Origin: Sedimentitalea sp042687825
Lineage (GTDB): Bacteria > Pseudomonadota > Alphaproteobacteria > Rhodobacterales > Rhodobacteraceae
Assembly: GCF_042687825.1 (NCBI RefSeq)
Contig: NZ_JBHUQE010000004.1
Location: forward strand, 1 to 64,000
Direction of reading: 5' to 3'
DNA length: 64,000 bases
This document shows, piece after piece, positions 55,191 to 63,778 of the stretch. The notes beneath the pieces are model-generated. The model worked only from the letters and a program-made list of their open reading frames with translations. It had not been told where the DNA came from and searched no databases. How positions within the stretch are numbered: the first letter of the stretch is position 1; every line of letters starts with the position of its first letter. The position numbers and the translations under genes are program-made.

Positions 55191-56696
55191 TCAGCGCGTC
55201 CCAAGCAGCATCAGCTGCAGCGCTGCGCGCCGCGCGGTATCCTCCAGGCCGACGGCGCGAAACGTGCCCAGGGCCCGGCCCAGCTCGGCAGGGTTGCCGC
55301 GCGCGCCGGCATCGAAATCTTGCATCGCGCGCAGGATCGTCTCGCCCAGCCGCGCCGGATCCGGCGGCGTCGGGTCGGGGGTGCTGGAAAACCCGTCCAC
55401 AATGGCGCGCGCCAGGGTATTGGGCGCCGGCACCCGGCCTGGATCGCCCTGCGCCAGTGCCGCCAGAAAGGTGCTTTCCGGGTCCCGCCGCGGGGTGTGA
55501 CGGGCCGCCGACTTGTATTGCGGCGACAGCAGCAGGATGCGCCAGGCCAGATCGCCGGCTGCAGGATCGTCCAGGGGCAACCGTTTCAGATCGCTGGCGA
55601 ACAGGCTGGCAAAGGCGACTTCGAGTCCGGCTTGGCGCATGCTGTCCCAGGCCGCGGGCAGCGCGCGCGCCACCGCGGCCGAATCGCGTGCCTGCAGCGC
55701 CCGGTCGAAACTCTGCAACGCGCGCACCCGGTCCCAGATGCCGCCCGAGGCCGAGGGCCGCCGTGCGGTGTAAAGACCCAGCAACTGGTTCGGGGCCAGC
55801 GCGCCGATGCGGGTCAGCCGTTCGGCGGCCATCAGCTGCGCCTTCCAGCCGGCGATGTCGCGCAGATCGGCGGTGGCAAAGGCGCGCGGCAGCGAGGCCG
55901 TGGGCAGGCGTTCACCGATGGTTTCGAACAGCCGAAAGGTCAGCGGGTCCGGCGCTTGCGGCGCGGGCAGGGGCGGCGCGCCTTCAAAGACATCCGGGCT
56001 GAGAAACCGGTCCAGCAGGTCCATCTGCTGCGGCGGCAGCAGATTCAGCGCATGCGCCGTTTCCAGCGTCAGCGCCGCGGTCTGCCAGTCGCCCAACCGA
56101 GCGGTGCAAAAGATGCGGGTGGCATAGTCCGGTGCCAGATGCGGTGCCTGGGCGATCAGCTCACAGCCCTGATCCTCGGCGCCGGTCAGCAGCGACGCGT
56201 CGAACCAGCGCCGAAACAGGGCGGCGCTGCGCGACGGATTGACCTGTTCGGCCAGCGCCAGCGCCGGGTCGGTGGCCCCCAGCTCCATCAGCCGGTCGAT
56301 GCGCGCCAACAGCAGCGCCCCGTCCGGCCGGTCATCGGCCGGTGGCACGGTTTCGGACAGCAGCAGCGTATACAGCAGGGTCTGCATGGCCGGGCTGCGC
56401 TGCACCGGGACGTTCTGAACCAGCCCGACCAGATCATCGGTGGCGCTGCCCGCCCACAGGGACGCCGGCAGGCCGGTGATCCGCGCCGGCACCAGACCAA
56501 TGGGGCTGGCCTGCGTGTCCAGCCGGCTGACTTCGACCGGCGGCTGCAGCGCGCTTTCGCTGACCGGAGGCTCGTACAGAACCGGTCCGGAGGGGTGGAT
56601 CGGATGCCGCCCCAGCCATTCGATCACCGACAGGGGTTCCTGCGCCAGCACCGGGGCCGGCAGCAGCAGGGCAAACAGGCAGGCCCTAATTGACAT
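55191..56696 (-). CDS. Secreted hypothetical protein, repeat-like helical
   Basis: This 501-residue protein has a signal peptide (MSIRACLFALLLPAPVLAQ) and then an Ala/Leu-rich, mostly helical chain suggesting TPR-like or Sel1-like repeats (DGALLLARIDRLMELGATDPALALAEQVNPSRSAALFRRW). I recognise no domain. It overlaps the small membrane protein gene by 11 bp upstream and ends next to xerD, so the three are co-transcribed. A periplasmic scaffold role is a guess. Confidence 0.8.
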   Translation of the reverse strand: MSIRACLFALLLPAPVLAQEPLSVIEWLGRHPIHPSGPVLYEPPVSESALQPPVEVSRLDTQASPIGLVPARITGLPASLWAGSATDDLVGLVQNVPVQRSPAMQTLLYTLLLSETVPPADDRPDGALLLARIDRLMELGATDPALALAEQVNPSRSAALFRRWFDASLLTGAEDQGCELIAQAPHLAPDYATRIFCTARLGDWQTAALTLETAHALNLLPPQQMDLLDRFLSPDVFEGAPPLPAPQAPDPLTFRLFETIGERLPTASLPRAFATADLRDIAGWKAQLMAAERLTRIGALAPNQLLGLYTARRPSASGGIWDRVRALQSFDRALQARDSAAVARALPAAWDSMRQAGLEVAFASLFASDLKRLPLDDPAAGDLAWRILLLSPQYKSAARHTPRRDPESTFLAALAQGDPGRVPAPNTLARAIVDGFSSTPDPTPPDPARLGETILRAMQDFDAGARGNPAELGRALGTFRAVGLEDTARRAALQLMLLGTR

Positions 56697-56835
56697 CCAG
56701 CGTCACCGGCAGGCGGATCTCGCTTTGCGGTGCCGAAAAGTCCGATCCGAACCAGGGGCCGAGATAGGCGTAACCGACCACGCCGATGAATCCCAAGCAT
56801 ATGAGATAGAACAAAAGTTTGATGAGTTTGCCCAT
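56686..56835 (-). CDS. Small single-pass membrane protein
   Basis: This 49-residue protein has one transmembrane helix (LLFYLICLGFIGVVGYAYLGPW, residues 7-28) and a short periplasmic tail. Its stop overlaps the start of the secreted 501-residue protein, so it is coupled to it and may anchor or assist it. It is divergent from aroK. It is too small to identify, but the N-terminus and overlap make it a credible gene. Confidence 0.72.
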   Translation of the reverse strand: MGKLIKLLFYLICLGFIGVVGYAYLGPWFGSDFSAPQSEIRLPVTLDVN

Positions 56836-56913
56836 GATGTCCGCTGCCCCGCGATGGTATTTTACCCAAGTTATATATGGCCTTTTCCGCAAGATCACGT
56901 CATTCAGGGCAAA

Positions 56914-57504
56914 ATGAGCGAAATTGAGCAAAACAGCACAAATTCCACGCAACTGCGTCCCGGCGGCCACCTGAAAAAGACGGTGGTGATGGTCGGCATG
57001 ATGGGGGCCGGCAAGACCGCCGTGGGCCGTGCCCTGGCGGTGCGTCTGAATGTGCCGTTCCTGGACAGCGATGCCGAAATCGAATGCGCTGCCAACATGA
57101 CGGTGCCCGAGATTTTTCAGCGCGATGGCGAGGCGTTTTTTCGCCTCAAGGAAAGCCAGATCATCGCCCGCCTGCTGGACGAGGAATGCGGCGTGCTGTC
57201 CACCGGCGGCGGCGCTTTTCTGTCCGAGGCGAACCGGCGGATGATTTCCGAACGCGGCGTCTCGGTCTGGCTGAATGCCGATCTGAACGTGCTGTGGAAC
57301 CGCGTCAAACACAAGGATACGCGGCCCTTGCTGCGCACCCCGGACCCGCGCGCCACCCTGAGCGAGATTTATCGGGTCCGGGTGCCGATCTATGCCCTGG
57401 CGGATCTGTCGGTGCTGTCCGACGGGCGCGCCTCGATCGAAGACATGGTGGATCGCGTGATACACGTGCTGGCGAGCCGCCCGGATGTACTGGAGCCGAA
57501 CTGA
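56914..57504 (+). CDS. aroK: Shikimate kinase
   Basis: This 196-residue enzyme phosphorylates shikimate in the aromatic pathway. Walker A is GMMGAGKTAVGRALA, with DSDAEIE for Mg and shikimate binding, STGGGAF as the Walker-B-like/shikimate motif and RPLLR as the lid arginine. I start at MSEIEQNST. aroB starts at its last stop base, so they are translationally coupled. Confidence 0.95.
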   Translation: MSEIEQNSTNSTQLRPGGHLKKTVVMVGMMGAGKTAVGRALAVRLNVPFLDSDAEIECAANMTVPEIFQRDGEAFFRLKESQIIARLLDEECGVLSTGGGAFLSEANRRMISERGVSVWLNADLNVLWNRVKHKDTRPLLRTPDPRATLSEIYRVRVPIYALADLSVLSDGRASIEDMVDRVIHVLASRPDVLEPN

Positions 57505-58616
57505 TGCTGCAAACCGTGCCTGTCGCGCTGGGGGCGCGATCCTACGAGGTGGTGATCGGACCCGATCTGATGGCCGATGCGGGACGGCGAATTCTGCCCC
57601 TGCTGCGACGCCCTAAAGTGGCCGTGGTCACCGACGAGAATGTTGCCGATCTGCATTTGCAGAGCCTGCGCGAGGGTCTGGCAGAGGCCGGTATCGCGAT
57701 GCAGGCATTGGCCCTGCCGCCGGGCGAGGCCACCAAGGGCTGGCCGCAATTCAGCCGCACCGTTGAATGGCTGCTGGACCAGAAGATCGAGCGCAACGAC
57801 ATCGTTGTGGCGCTGGGGGGCGGGGTCATCGGCGATCTGGTGGGGTTTGCCGCCGCTGTGCTGCGCCGGGGCGTGCGGTTCGTGCAGATCCCGACCTCGC
57901 TGCTGGCGCAGGTCGACAGTTCCGTGGGCGGCAAGACCGGTATCAACGCGCCGCAGGGTAAGAACCTGATCGGCGCCTTTCACCAGCCTTCGCTGGTGCT
58001 GGCGGATACCTCTATCCTGACCTCGCTGCGTCCGCGCGATTTTCTGGCCGGCTATGGCGAGGTGGTGAAATACGGGCTGCTGGGCGATGCCGAATTCTTC
58101 GCCTGGCTCGAAGACAACGGTCCCGCCCTGGCGGCGGGCGACATGGAAACGCGGGTGCGCGCGGTCACGCGTTCGGTGCAGATGAAGGCCGAGATCGTCG
58201 CCCGCGACGAGACCGAGCAGGGCGACCGGGCGTTGCTGAATCTGGGCCATACGTTCTGTCACGCGCTCGAGTCGGCGACGGGCTATTCCGACCGGCTGCT
58301 GCATGGCGAGGGCGTCGCCATCGGCTGTGCGCTGGCGTTCGAATTGTCGGCGCGTCTGGGGCTGTGCAGCCAGGAATGCCCCAGCCGGGTGCGGGCGCAT
58401 CTGCGCGCCATGGGCATGAAGACCGACCTGGCCGATATCGACGGCGACCTGCCCGCTGCCGAGGCGCTGCTGGAGCTGATGGGCCAGGACAAGAAGGTTG
58501 TCGACGGCCAGTTGCGCTTTGTGCTTGCGCGCGACATCGGGCAGGCCTTTGTCACCACCGACGTGCCGCGTGATCAGGTGCTGGCCGTGCTGCGCGACGC
58601 GCTGGCGGCGCGCTAG
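57504..58616 (+). CDS. aroB: 3-Dehydroquinate synthase
   Basis: This 370-residue NAD and zinc enzyme makes 3-dehydroquinate from DAHP, the second step of aromatic synthesis. It has VALGGGVIGDLVGFAAAVLRRG for NAD, QIPTSLLAQVDSSVGGKTGIN, and the zinc ligands in NLGHTFCHALE and LLHGEGVAIG. Its start sits on the aroK stop (TGATG). Its end overlaps the convergent M50 protease gene by 4 bp. Confidence 0.96.
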   Translation: MLQTVPVALGARSYEVVIGPDLMADAGRRILPLLRRPKVAVVTDENVADLHLQSLREGLAEAGIAMQALALPPGEATKGWPQFSRTVEWLLDQKIERNDIVVALGGGVIGDLVGFAAAVLRRGVRFVQIPTSLLAQVDSSVGGKTGINAPQGKNLIGAFHQPSLVLADTSILTSLRPRDFLAGYGEVVKYGLLGDAEFFAWLEDNGPALAAGDMETRVRAVTRSVQMKAEIVARDETEQGDRALLNLGHTFCHALESATGYSDRLLHGEGVAIGCALAFELSARLGLCSQECPSRVRAHLRAMGMKTDLADIDGDLPAAEALLELMGQDKKVVDGQLRFVLARDIGQAFVTTDVPRDQVLAVLRDALAAR

Positions 58617-59716
58617 GCCGACCGCCCCTTGATCACCATCAACTCGCCGATGTTTTCCGGCGTGATATAGCCGATCAGCTGTCCGTCCGGCGTGCAGACC
58701 GCGACCGCCGGGGCGCCGGCATGCAACTGATCCAGCACCTTGGTCAGGCCGGTCGACAGGCCGACGCGCGGAATGTCGGTCTGCATGATGCCCGACACCC
58801 GCTTGTCTTGCGGCGTGGGTCCCGCCGGCGAATGCCCGGATTGCTGCACAAGAGCGTGGAACAGGGCGTCGCGGGTCAGAAACCCCTGCAGCGTGCCGTC
58901 ACTGTCGATCACCGGAAACTCGTGCTGGGTCGAGCGGATCACCGCAGCAGCGGCGGCGTCCAGACTGTCGCCCGGCGTCAGGCTTTCGAAACAGGTGATC
59001 ATCGCCTCGCGGGCCTGCAGGCGCCGGGCCACCGCCTGCATCGCCACATCCTGACTTTCGGCCGAGGCGGCGAAGAACACGAAAACCGCGATCAGCACCA
59101 GCAGCGGATTGCCCGAACTGAGCCCCAGAAATCCCAGCAGAAAGGCCACGACCTGTCCGGCAGCGGCAGCGATGCGGGTGGCGCGCACCCGGTTCGTCCA
59201 CAGGCTGAGCGCCGCGCGCAACACCCGGCCGCCATCCATCGGAAAGGCCGGGATCATGTTGAACACCGCCAGAAACAGGTTGACCATGGCCAGCTGCCCC
59301 AGAAAGTTCTGCGCGCCCGGGTCGATCCGGTTCATCGGCCCCGCAGGCATGTCGACCCGCAGGACCAGCACCAGAACCGCCCAGATCAGAATGTTCACCG
59401 CCGGTCCGGCCAGCGCGACCAGAATCTCGTGGCGCGGGTTTTCCGGCATTCTTTCCAGCCGCGCCAGCCCGCCAATCGGCAACAGGGTTATGTCAGGCGT
59501 GGCGATCCCGTAGCGGCGTGCCGTCAGCGCGTGGCCGAATTCATGCGCCACGACACAGGCAAACAGGGCCAGTACGAACAGCACGCTCTGCAGCGCGGCC
59601 GCCGGCCCCTGATCGGAATAGGCAGCAAAGCCGATCCAGGCCAGCAGCAGGAAAAAGGTGACATGCACCCGCAGCTCGGATCCGAACAGACGGCCGATGG
59701 AAAAAGACCAGGACAT
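58613..59716 (-). CDS. Site-2 protease family (M50) with CBS domains
   Basis: This 367-residue intramembrane zinc metalloprotease has HEFGH in VVAHEFGHALTARR, the second motif NMIPAFPMDGGRVLRA, and CBS domains in the C-terminal part (ITCFESLTPGDSLDAAAAAV, GIMQTDIPRV). This M50-CBS group cleaves membrane regulators in response to nucleotide signals, but the target is unknown here. GGAGG lies 8 bp before the ATG I chose. An ATG 29 codons upstream exists, but its extra residues look non-membrane. Confidence 0.92.
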   Translation of the reverse strand: MSWSFSIGRLFGSELRVHVTFFLLLAWIGFAAYSDQGPAAALQSVLFVLALFACVVAHEFGHALTARRYGIATPDITLLPIGGLARLERMPENPRHEILVALAGPAVNILIWAVLVLVLRVDMPAGPMNRIDPGAQNFLGQLAMVNLFLAVFNMIPAFPMDGGRVLRAALSLWTNRVRATRIAAAAGQVVAFLLGFLGLSSGNPLLVLIAVFVFFAASAESQDVAMQAVARRLQAREAMITCFESLTPGDSLDAAAAAVIRSTQHEFPVIDSDGTLQGFLTRDALFHALVQQSGHSPAGPTPQDKRVSGIMQTDIPRVGLSTGLTKVLDQLHAGAPAVAVCTPDGQLIGYITPENIGELMVIKGRSA

Positions 59717-59940
59717 GACAGAGCCTCCGTGACGTGCACCCGGCCCCCGTGCGGCGCAGCCGCTGGTCCGGATACGGATGATGGATGCGGACGATACAGA
59801 CATGATATAGGTACGCGCTGCCGGAAACCATTGTCGCGCTGGCGCTTTTGCTGCTGTGCCGGCACGTGTCCGGGCGTCGATTCGCGGTCTCGCGGTTCGG
59901 CAAGGGTCCCGTCGCCGGGGCGGAGCTTAAGCTGTTGAAT

Positions 59941-60017
59941 TGGTAGGCCCGGCAGGACTTGAACCCGCAACCAAAGCGTTATGAGCGCTCTGCTCTAACC
60001 AATTGAGCTACAGGCCC
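59941..60017 (-). tRNA. tRNA with anticodon CAT (Ile2 or elongator Met)
   Basis: This is a 77-nt cloverleaf with CCA. The acceptor GGGCCTG pairs with CGGGCCT using G-U wobbles, and the anticodon loop CTCATAA carries CAT. The acceptor GGGCCTG resembles tRNA-Ile of this group, favouring lysidine-modified Ile2 over elongator Met, but this is not decisive. Confidence 0.93.
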
Positions 60018-60077
60018 GCCTGTCTGTTGCGTATCACGGTGGACGGGCGCGTCAAGGGGCAGCAGTGCAGCCTTTTG

Positions 60078-60105
60078 TTGCATAGCGCGGCGCAATCGAC
60101 TAGGC
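60078..60105 (+). promoter_or_regulatory. Candidate promoter of purM
   Basis: TTGCAT (60078-60083), 16-bp spacer and CTAGGC (60100-60105) lie 30 bp before the ATG and repeat the layout seen before dctP and the cysS leader. Confidence 0.45.
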
Positions 60106-60134
60106 CGCGCGCAGACAGCGAAAGGAAGTGGCGC

Positions 60135-61181
60135 ATGACGACGGGCAGGACCGGCATCACCTATGCCGAGGCGGGGGTGGATATCGACGCGGGCAACGCG
60201 CTGGTCGAGCGGATCAAGCCGGCGGCCAAACGCACCACGCGCCCCGGGGTGACTGGCGGTCTGGGCGGGTTTGGCGCGCTGTTCGATCTCAGGGCGGCAG
60301 GCTATGACGACCCGGTGCTGGTGGCCGCGACCGACGGGGTCGGCACCAAGCTGCGCATCGCCATCGACACCGGCGCGGTGGACGGAGTCGGCGTCGATCT
60401 GGTGGCGATGTGCGTCAACGACCTGGTCTGCCAGGGGGCCGAGCCGTTGTTCTTTCTGGACTATTTCGCCACCGGCAAGCTGGAAACCGAGACTGCGGCC
60501 CGCATTATCGAGGGTATCGCGCGGGGCTGCGAAGGCTCGGGCTGTGCGCTGATCGGCGGCGAGACCGCCGAGATGCCGGGCATGTATCCGCCGGGCGATT
60601 TCGACCTGGCCGGCTTTGCCGTGGGCGCCATCGAGCGGGGCGGGGCGCTGCCCCGGGACGTTGCGCGCGGCGACGTGCTGCTGGGCCTGGCCAGCGACGG
60701 CGTGCATTCCAACGGCTTTTCGCTGGTCCGCCGGCTGGTAGACATGTCGGGGCTGGGATGGCAGGCCGACAGCCCGTTTGGCGAGGGCCGGCTGGGCGAC
60801 GCGCTGCTGACGCCGACACGACTGTATGTCAAGCCGGCGCTGCAGGCGATCGAGCTCGGCGGCGTGCATGCGCTGGCCCATATCACCGGCGGCGGGCTGA
60901 CCGAAAACCTGCCGCGGGTACTGCCCGAGGGGCTGGGCGCCACCGTTGATCTGGGCGCCTGGAACCTGCCAGGTGTGTTCACCTGGATGGCCGGGGTCGG
61001 CGAAATCGCGCAGGACGAGATGCTCAAGACGTTCAACTGCGGCATCGGCATGGTTCTGGTCTGCGATCCGGACCGGGCCAACCTGATCACCGACGTGCTG
61101 CAGCGCTGTGGTGAGATCGTGCATCATATCGGCACCGTCACCAACCAGCCGGGGGTGCAGTATAGGGGCAACCTGTCGTGA
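60135..61181 (+). CDS. purM: Phosphoribosylformylglycinamidine cyclo-ligase
   Basis: PurM closes the imidazole ring of AIR using ATP in purine synthesis. At 348 residues, it has VAATDGVGTKLRIA, LIGGETAEMPGMYPPGDFDLAGF and GLASDGVHSNGFSLVRR, the ATP-grasp-like PurM signatures. It starts a purM-purN operon; purN begins inside its stop (GTGA). Confidence 0.97.
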   Translation: MTTGRTGITYAEAGVDIDAGNALVERIKPAAKRTTRPGVTGGLGGFGALFDLRAAGYDDPVLVAATDGVGTKLRIAIDTGAVDGVGVDLVAMCVNDLVCQGAEPLFFLDYFATGKLETETAARIIEGIARGCEGSGCALIGGETAEMPGMYPPGDFDLAGFAVGAIERGGALPRDVARGDVLLGLASDGVHSNGFSLVRRLVDMSGLGWQADSPFGEGRLGDALLTPTRLYVKPALQAIELGGVHALAHITGGGLTENLPRVLPEGLGATVDLGAWNLPGVFTWMAGVGEIAQDEMLKTFNCGIGMVLVCDPDRANLITDVLQRCGEIVHHIGTVTNQPGVQYRGNLS

Positions 61182-61774
61182 GCCACAAACGCGTCGCGAT
61201 CCTGATTTCCGGCGGCGGCTCGAACATGGTGGCGCTGCTGGACAGCATGGTGGGCGATCACCCGGCGCGGCCCTGTCTGGTCCTGTCCAACGATGCCGAT
61301 GCCGGCGGTCTGGTCAAGGCCCGGGCGCGGGGCGTGCCGGTGGCCAGCGTCGATCACCGTCCGTTTCGCGGCGACCGCGCCGCCTTTGAGGCCGAGTTGA
61401 TGAAGCCCCTGATTGCGGCGGCGCCGGACATCCTGTGCCTGGCCGGGTTCATGCGGGTGCTGACGGCGAATTTCGTGTCGCACTGGCAGGGGCGGATGCT
61501 GAACATCCATCCGTCCTTGCTGCCGAAATACAAGGGGCTGCATACGCATGAACGCGCGTTGGCGGCCGGTGACACGGAACATGGCTGCAGCGTGCACGAG
61601 GTCACCGCCGCACTGGATGACGGCCCGATCCTGGGGCAGGCGCGGGTGCGTATTCTGCCCGGAGACACGCCGGACAGCCTGGCCGCGCGGGTGCTGGTAC
61701 AGGAACACCGCTTGTACCCGGCCGTTCTGCGCCGCTTTGCTGCCAGGGACCGAACGCCGGTCTGTCTGTCCTGA
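61178..61774 (+). CDS. purN: Phosphoribosylglycinamide formyltransferase
   Basis: This 198-residue enzyme transfers a formyl group from 10-formyl-THF to GAR. It has VAILISGGGSNMVALL, AGFMRVL, MLNIHPSLLPKYKGLHTHERAL and the catalytic His-Asp pair in GCSVHEVTAALDDGPI. The GTG start overlaps the purM stop, so they are coupled. Confidence 0.96.
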   Translation: MSHKRVAILISGGGSNMVALLDSMVGDHPARPCLVLSNDADAGGLVKARARGVPVASVDHRPFRGDRAAFEAELMKPLIAAAPDILCLAGFMRVLTANFVSHWQGRMLNIHPSLLPKYKGLHTHERALAAGDTEHGCSVHEVTAALDDGPILGQARVRILPGDTPDSLAARVLVQEHRLYPAVLRRFAARDRTPVCLS

Positions 61775-61927
61775 ACGCCGCGCATCGCCGGCCGTAACCG
61801 GGCCCGGGCGCGACGGGCCGTGTCGCGGTTTCCAATCGGTGGCGATTGAACTATGACTGCGGCAGGCGCGCTTTGCCCGCCGCCACTGCCGACAAGAATA
61901 ACAACAAGAACAAGAAATCCGGACGAG

Positions 61928-63085
61928 ATGAAGACTCTGACCACCACCGAAGACCTGACCGCATTCTGCAAACGGGCGCATGATCAACCATATGTGACGG
62001 TCGACACCGAATTCCTGCGTGAACGCACCTATTATTCCAAACTGTGCCTGGTGCAGCTGGCCCTGCCGGGCAGCGACGACACCGATGCAGTGCTGGTGGA
62101 CCCGCTGGCCAAAGGCCTGTCGCTGGAGCCGCTGTATGACCTGTTCCGCGACACCAACGTGGTCAAGGTGTTTCACGCGGCACGTCAGGATCTGGAAATT
62201 TTCTGGGTCGAGGCAAGGGTCTTTCCCGAGCCGCTGTTTGATACCCAGGTCGCGGCGATGGTCTGCGGCTTTGGCGAACAGGCGGGGTACGAGACGCTGG
62301 TGCGCAAGATCGCCCGCGCCTCGGTGGACAAGAGTTCGCGTTTTACCGACTGGTCCCGCCGCCCTCTGAGCGACGCGCAAAAGAAATACGCCCTCGCCGA
62401 TGTCACCCATCTGCGCCAGATCTACGAATTCCTGGCCGCCGAACTGGCAAAGACCAACCGCACCCGCTGGGTGGCCGAAGAGCTGCGGATCCTGACCAAC
62501 CCCGCGACCTATGACGTCCAGCCCGAAGAGGCCTGGCGCCGGGTCAAGACACGCACCAACTCGCCGCGCTTTCTGGCGGTGGTACGCGAGTTGGCGGCGT
62601 TTCGCGAACGTTACGCCCAGGAAAACAATGTCCCGCGTAACCGGGTGTTCAAGGACGATGCGTTGGTGGAACTGGCCTCGACCAAGCCGCGCACGCCATC
62701 CGATCTGGGCGGGCTGCGGCTGTTGCTGCGCGAGGCGCGGCGCGGCGCCATCGCCGACGGGATTCTGGCGGCGGTCGCGCAGGGCTTGAACTGCCCGCCC
62801 GAAGACATGCCGAAACCCGACCGCAGCCGGGAAAAGCTGCAGGTCAACCCGGCTCTGGCGGATCTGCTGAGGGTGCTGCTGAAATCCAAGACCGAAAGTT
62901 TCGGCGTGGCGGCGAAACTGATCGCCCCCAGCGCCGATCTGGACGCGATCGCTGCCGGGATGCGCGATGTCCCGGCGCTGACGGGATGGCGGCACGAGGT
63001 GTTTGGGCAGGACGCGCTGCGGCTGTGCGAAGGCCGGATCGGTCTGGCGGCCAAGGGCCAGTCGGTGACCGTGGTCGAACTCTGA
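61928..63085 (+). CDS. rnd: Ribonuclease D
   Basis: This 385-residue 3'-5' exoribonuclease trims tRNA and other RNA ends. The DEDD residues appear in VTVDTEFLRERTY, VFHAARQDLEIFW and the later YALADVTHLRQIY. A HRDC-type domain follows (residues 215-290, REKYAQ..VPRNRVFKDDALVELA). I start at MKTLTTTEDL; no strong Shine-Dalgarno is seen. A possible terminator hairpin overlaps the stop. Confidence 0.94.
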   Translation: MKTLTTTEDLTAFCKRAHDQPYVTVDTEFLRERTYYSKLCLVQLALPGSDDTDAVLVDPLAKGLSLEPLYDLFRDTNVVKVFHAARQDLEIFWVEARVFPEPLFDTQVAAMVCGFGEQAGYETLVRKIARASVDKSSRFTDWSRRPLSDAQKKYALADVTHLRQIYEFLAAELAKTNRTRWVAEELRILTNPATYDVQPEEAWRRVKTRTNSPRFLAVVRELAAFRERYAQENNVPRNRVFKDDALVELASTKPRTPSDLGGLRLLLREARRGAIADGILAAVAQGLNCPPEDMPKPDRSREKLQVNPALADLLRVLLKSKTESFGVAAKLIAPSADLDAIAAGMRDVPALTGWRHEVFGQDALRLCEGRIGLAAKGQSVTVVEL

Positions 63086-63107
63086 CCGCCCGGCTGCCGG
63101 CGGTTTC
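63085..63107 (+). terminator. Possible terminator of rnd
   Basis: ACCGCC (63085-63090) pairs with GGCGGT (63099-63104) with a short T-run after it. The stem is short and overlaps the stop codon, so this is weak. Confidence 0.4.
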
Positions 63108-63136
63108 GGAATTGGCGCCGGAATATGCCCGCCGGA

Positions 63137-63646
63137 TCAGCGGCGGCGTGATTCCAGCGCGTTCTGCGCGCCCTTGACGCGGACCTTGCGGACATTTGCC
63201 AAATCCTGCGTGGTCATGGAAATGGCGTTCACCACCTTGCGCGTCCGCTCGCTGCCGACGGCGGTATTGTCGATCGGATAGGTCACGCGGAAATCCAGCT
63301 CCAGCACCCCGTCCTTGGACACCAGATCAGGATGCGTAGCACGCAGTTCGGCGCCATAGGCGCCCTGCCGGCTGGCCAGACCCTCGGCCAGGATGATCGC
63401 GCCTGTGGGGGTGCGGTCGATCTGCAACCTGGTGACCTGGGCGATCAGCACGGAATTGTCCACTGCCTCGTCCTTGCGAAGCAGACTGTCACGCTGTTTC
63501 GGGATCAGTGTATTCTGCACCTCTGCGGACGCGACGGTCTGGGTTCTGGATTTCCCCCAGTTCGTCGGGTTGATCCGGGAATTCTGCCAGCCGCAACCGC
63601 TCACGATCAGGCCGGCCACCATCAGGAATGTCAGGGTCTTTTTCAT
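63137..63646 (-). CDS. Predicted lipoprotein
   Basis: This 169-residue protein has a lipoprotein signal peptide with lipobox VSGC (Cys at residue 18). The mature part is Lys/Arg-rich near the start and has a beta-sheet-like region (GVLELDFRVTYPIDNTAVGSERTRKVVNAISM). I do not recognise the family. It is divergent from sufE. Confidence 0.8.
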   Translation of the reverse strand: MKKTLTFLMVAGLIVSGCGWQNSRINPTNWGKSRTQTVASAEVQNTLIPKQRDSLLRKDEAVDNSVLIAQVTRLQIDRTPTGAIILAEGLASRQGAYGAELRATHPDLVSKDGVLELDFRVTYPIDNTAVGSERTRKVVNAISMTTQDLANVRKVRVKGAQNALESRRR

Positions 63647-63778
63647 GCCAACTCGCCGCTTGCAAATGCTTGATCAGGGGTTACCGCATCCGCAGAGCGT
63701 TGAAAAGGCGCAAGGCAGGACTGGACAGGGGCGGGCAGGGGGCCTAACTCAGAGGTCTAGCGTTCCAGAGGAAAACCC

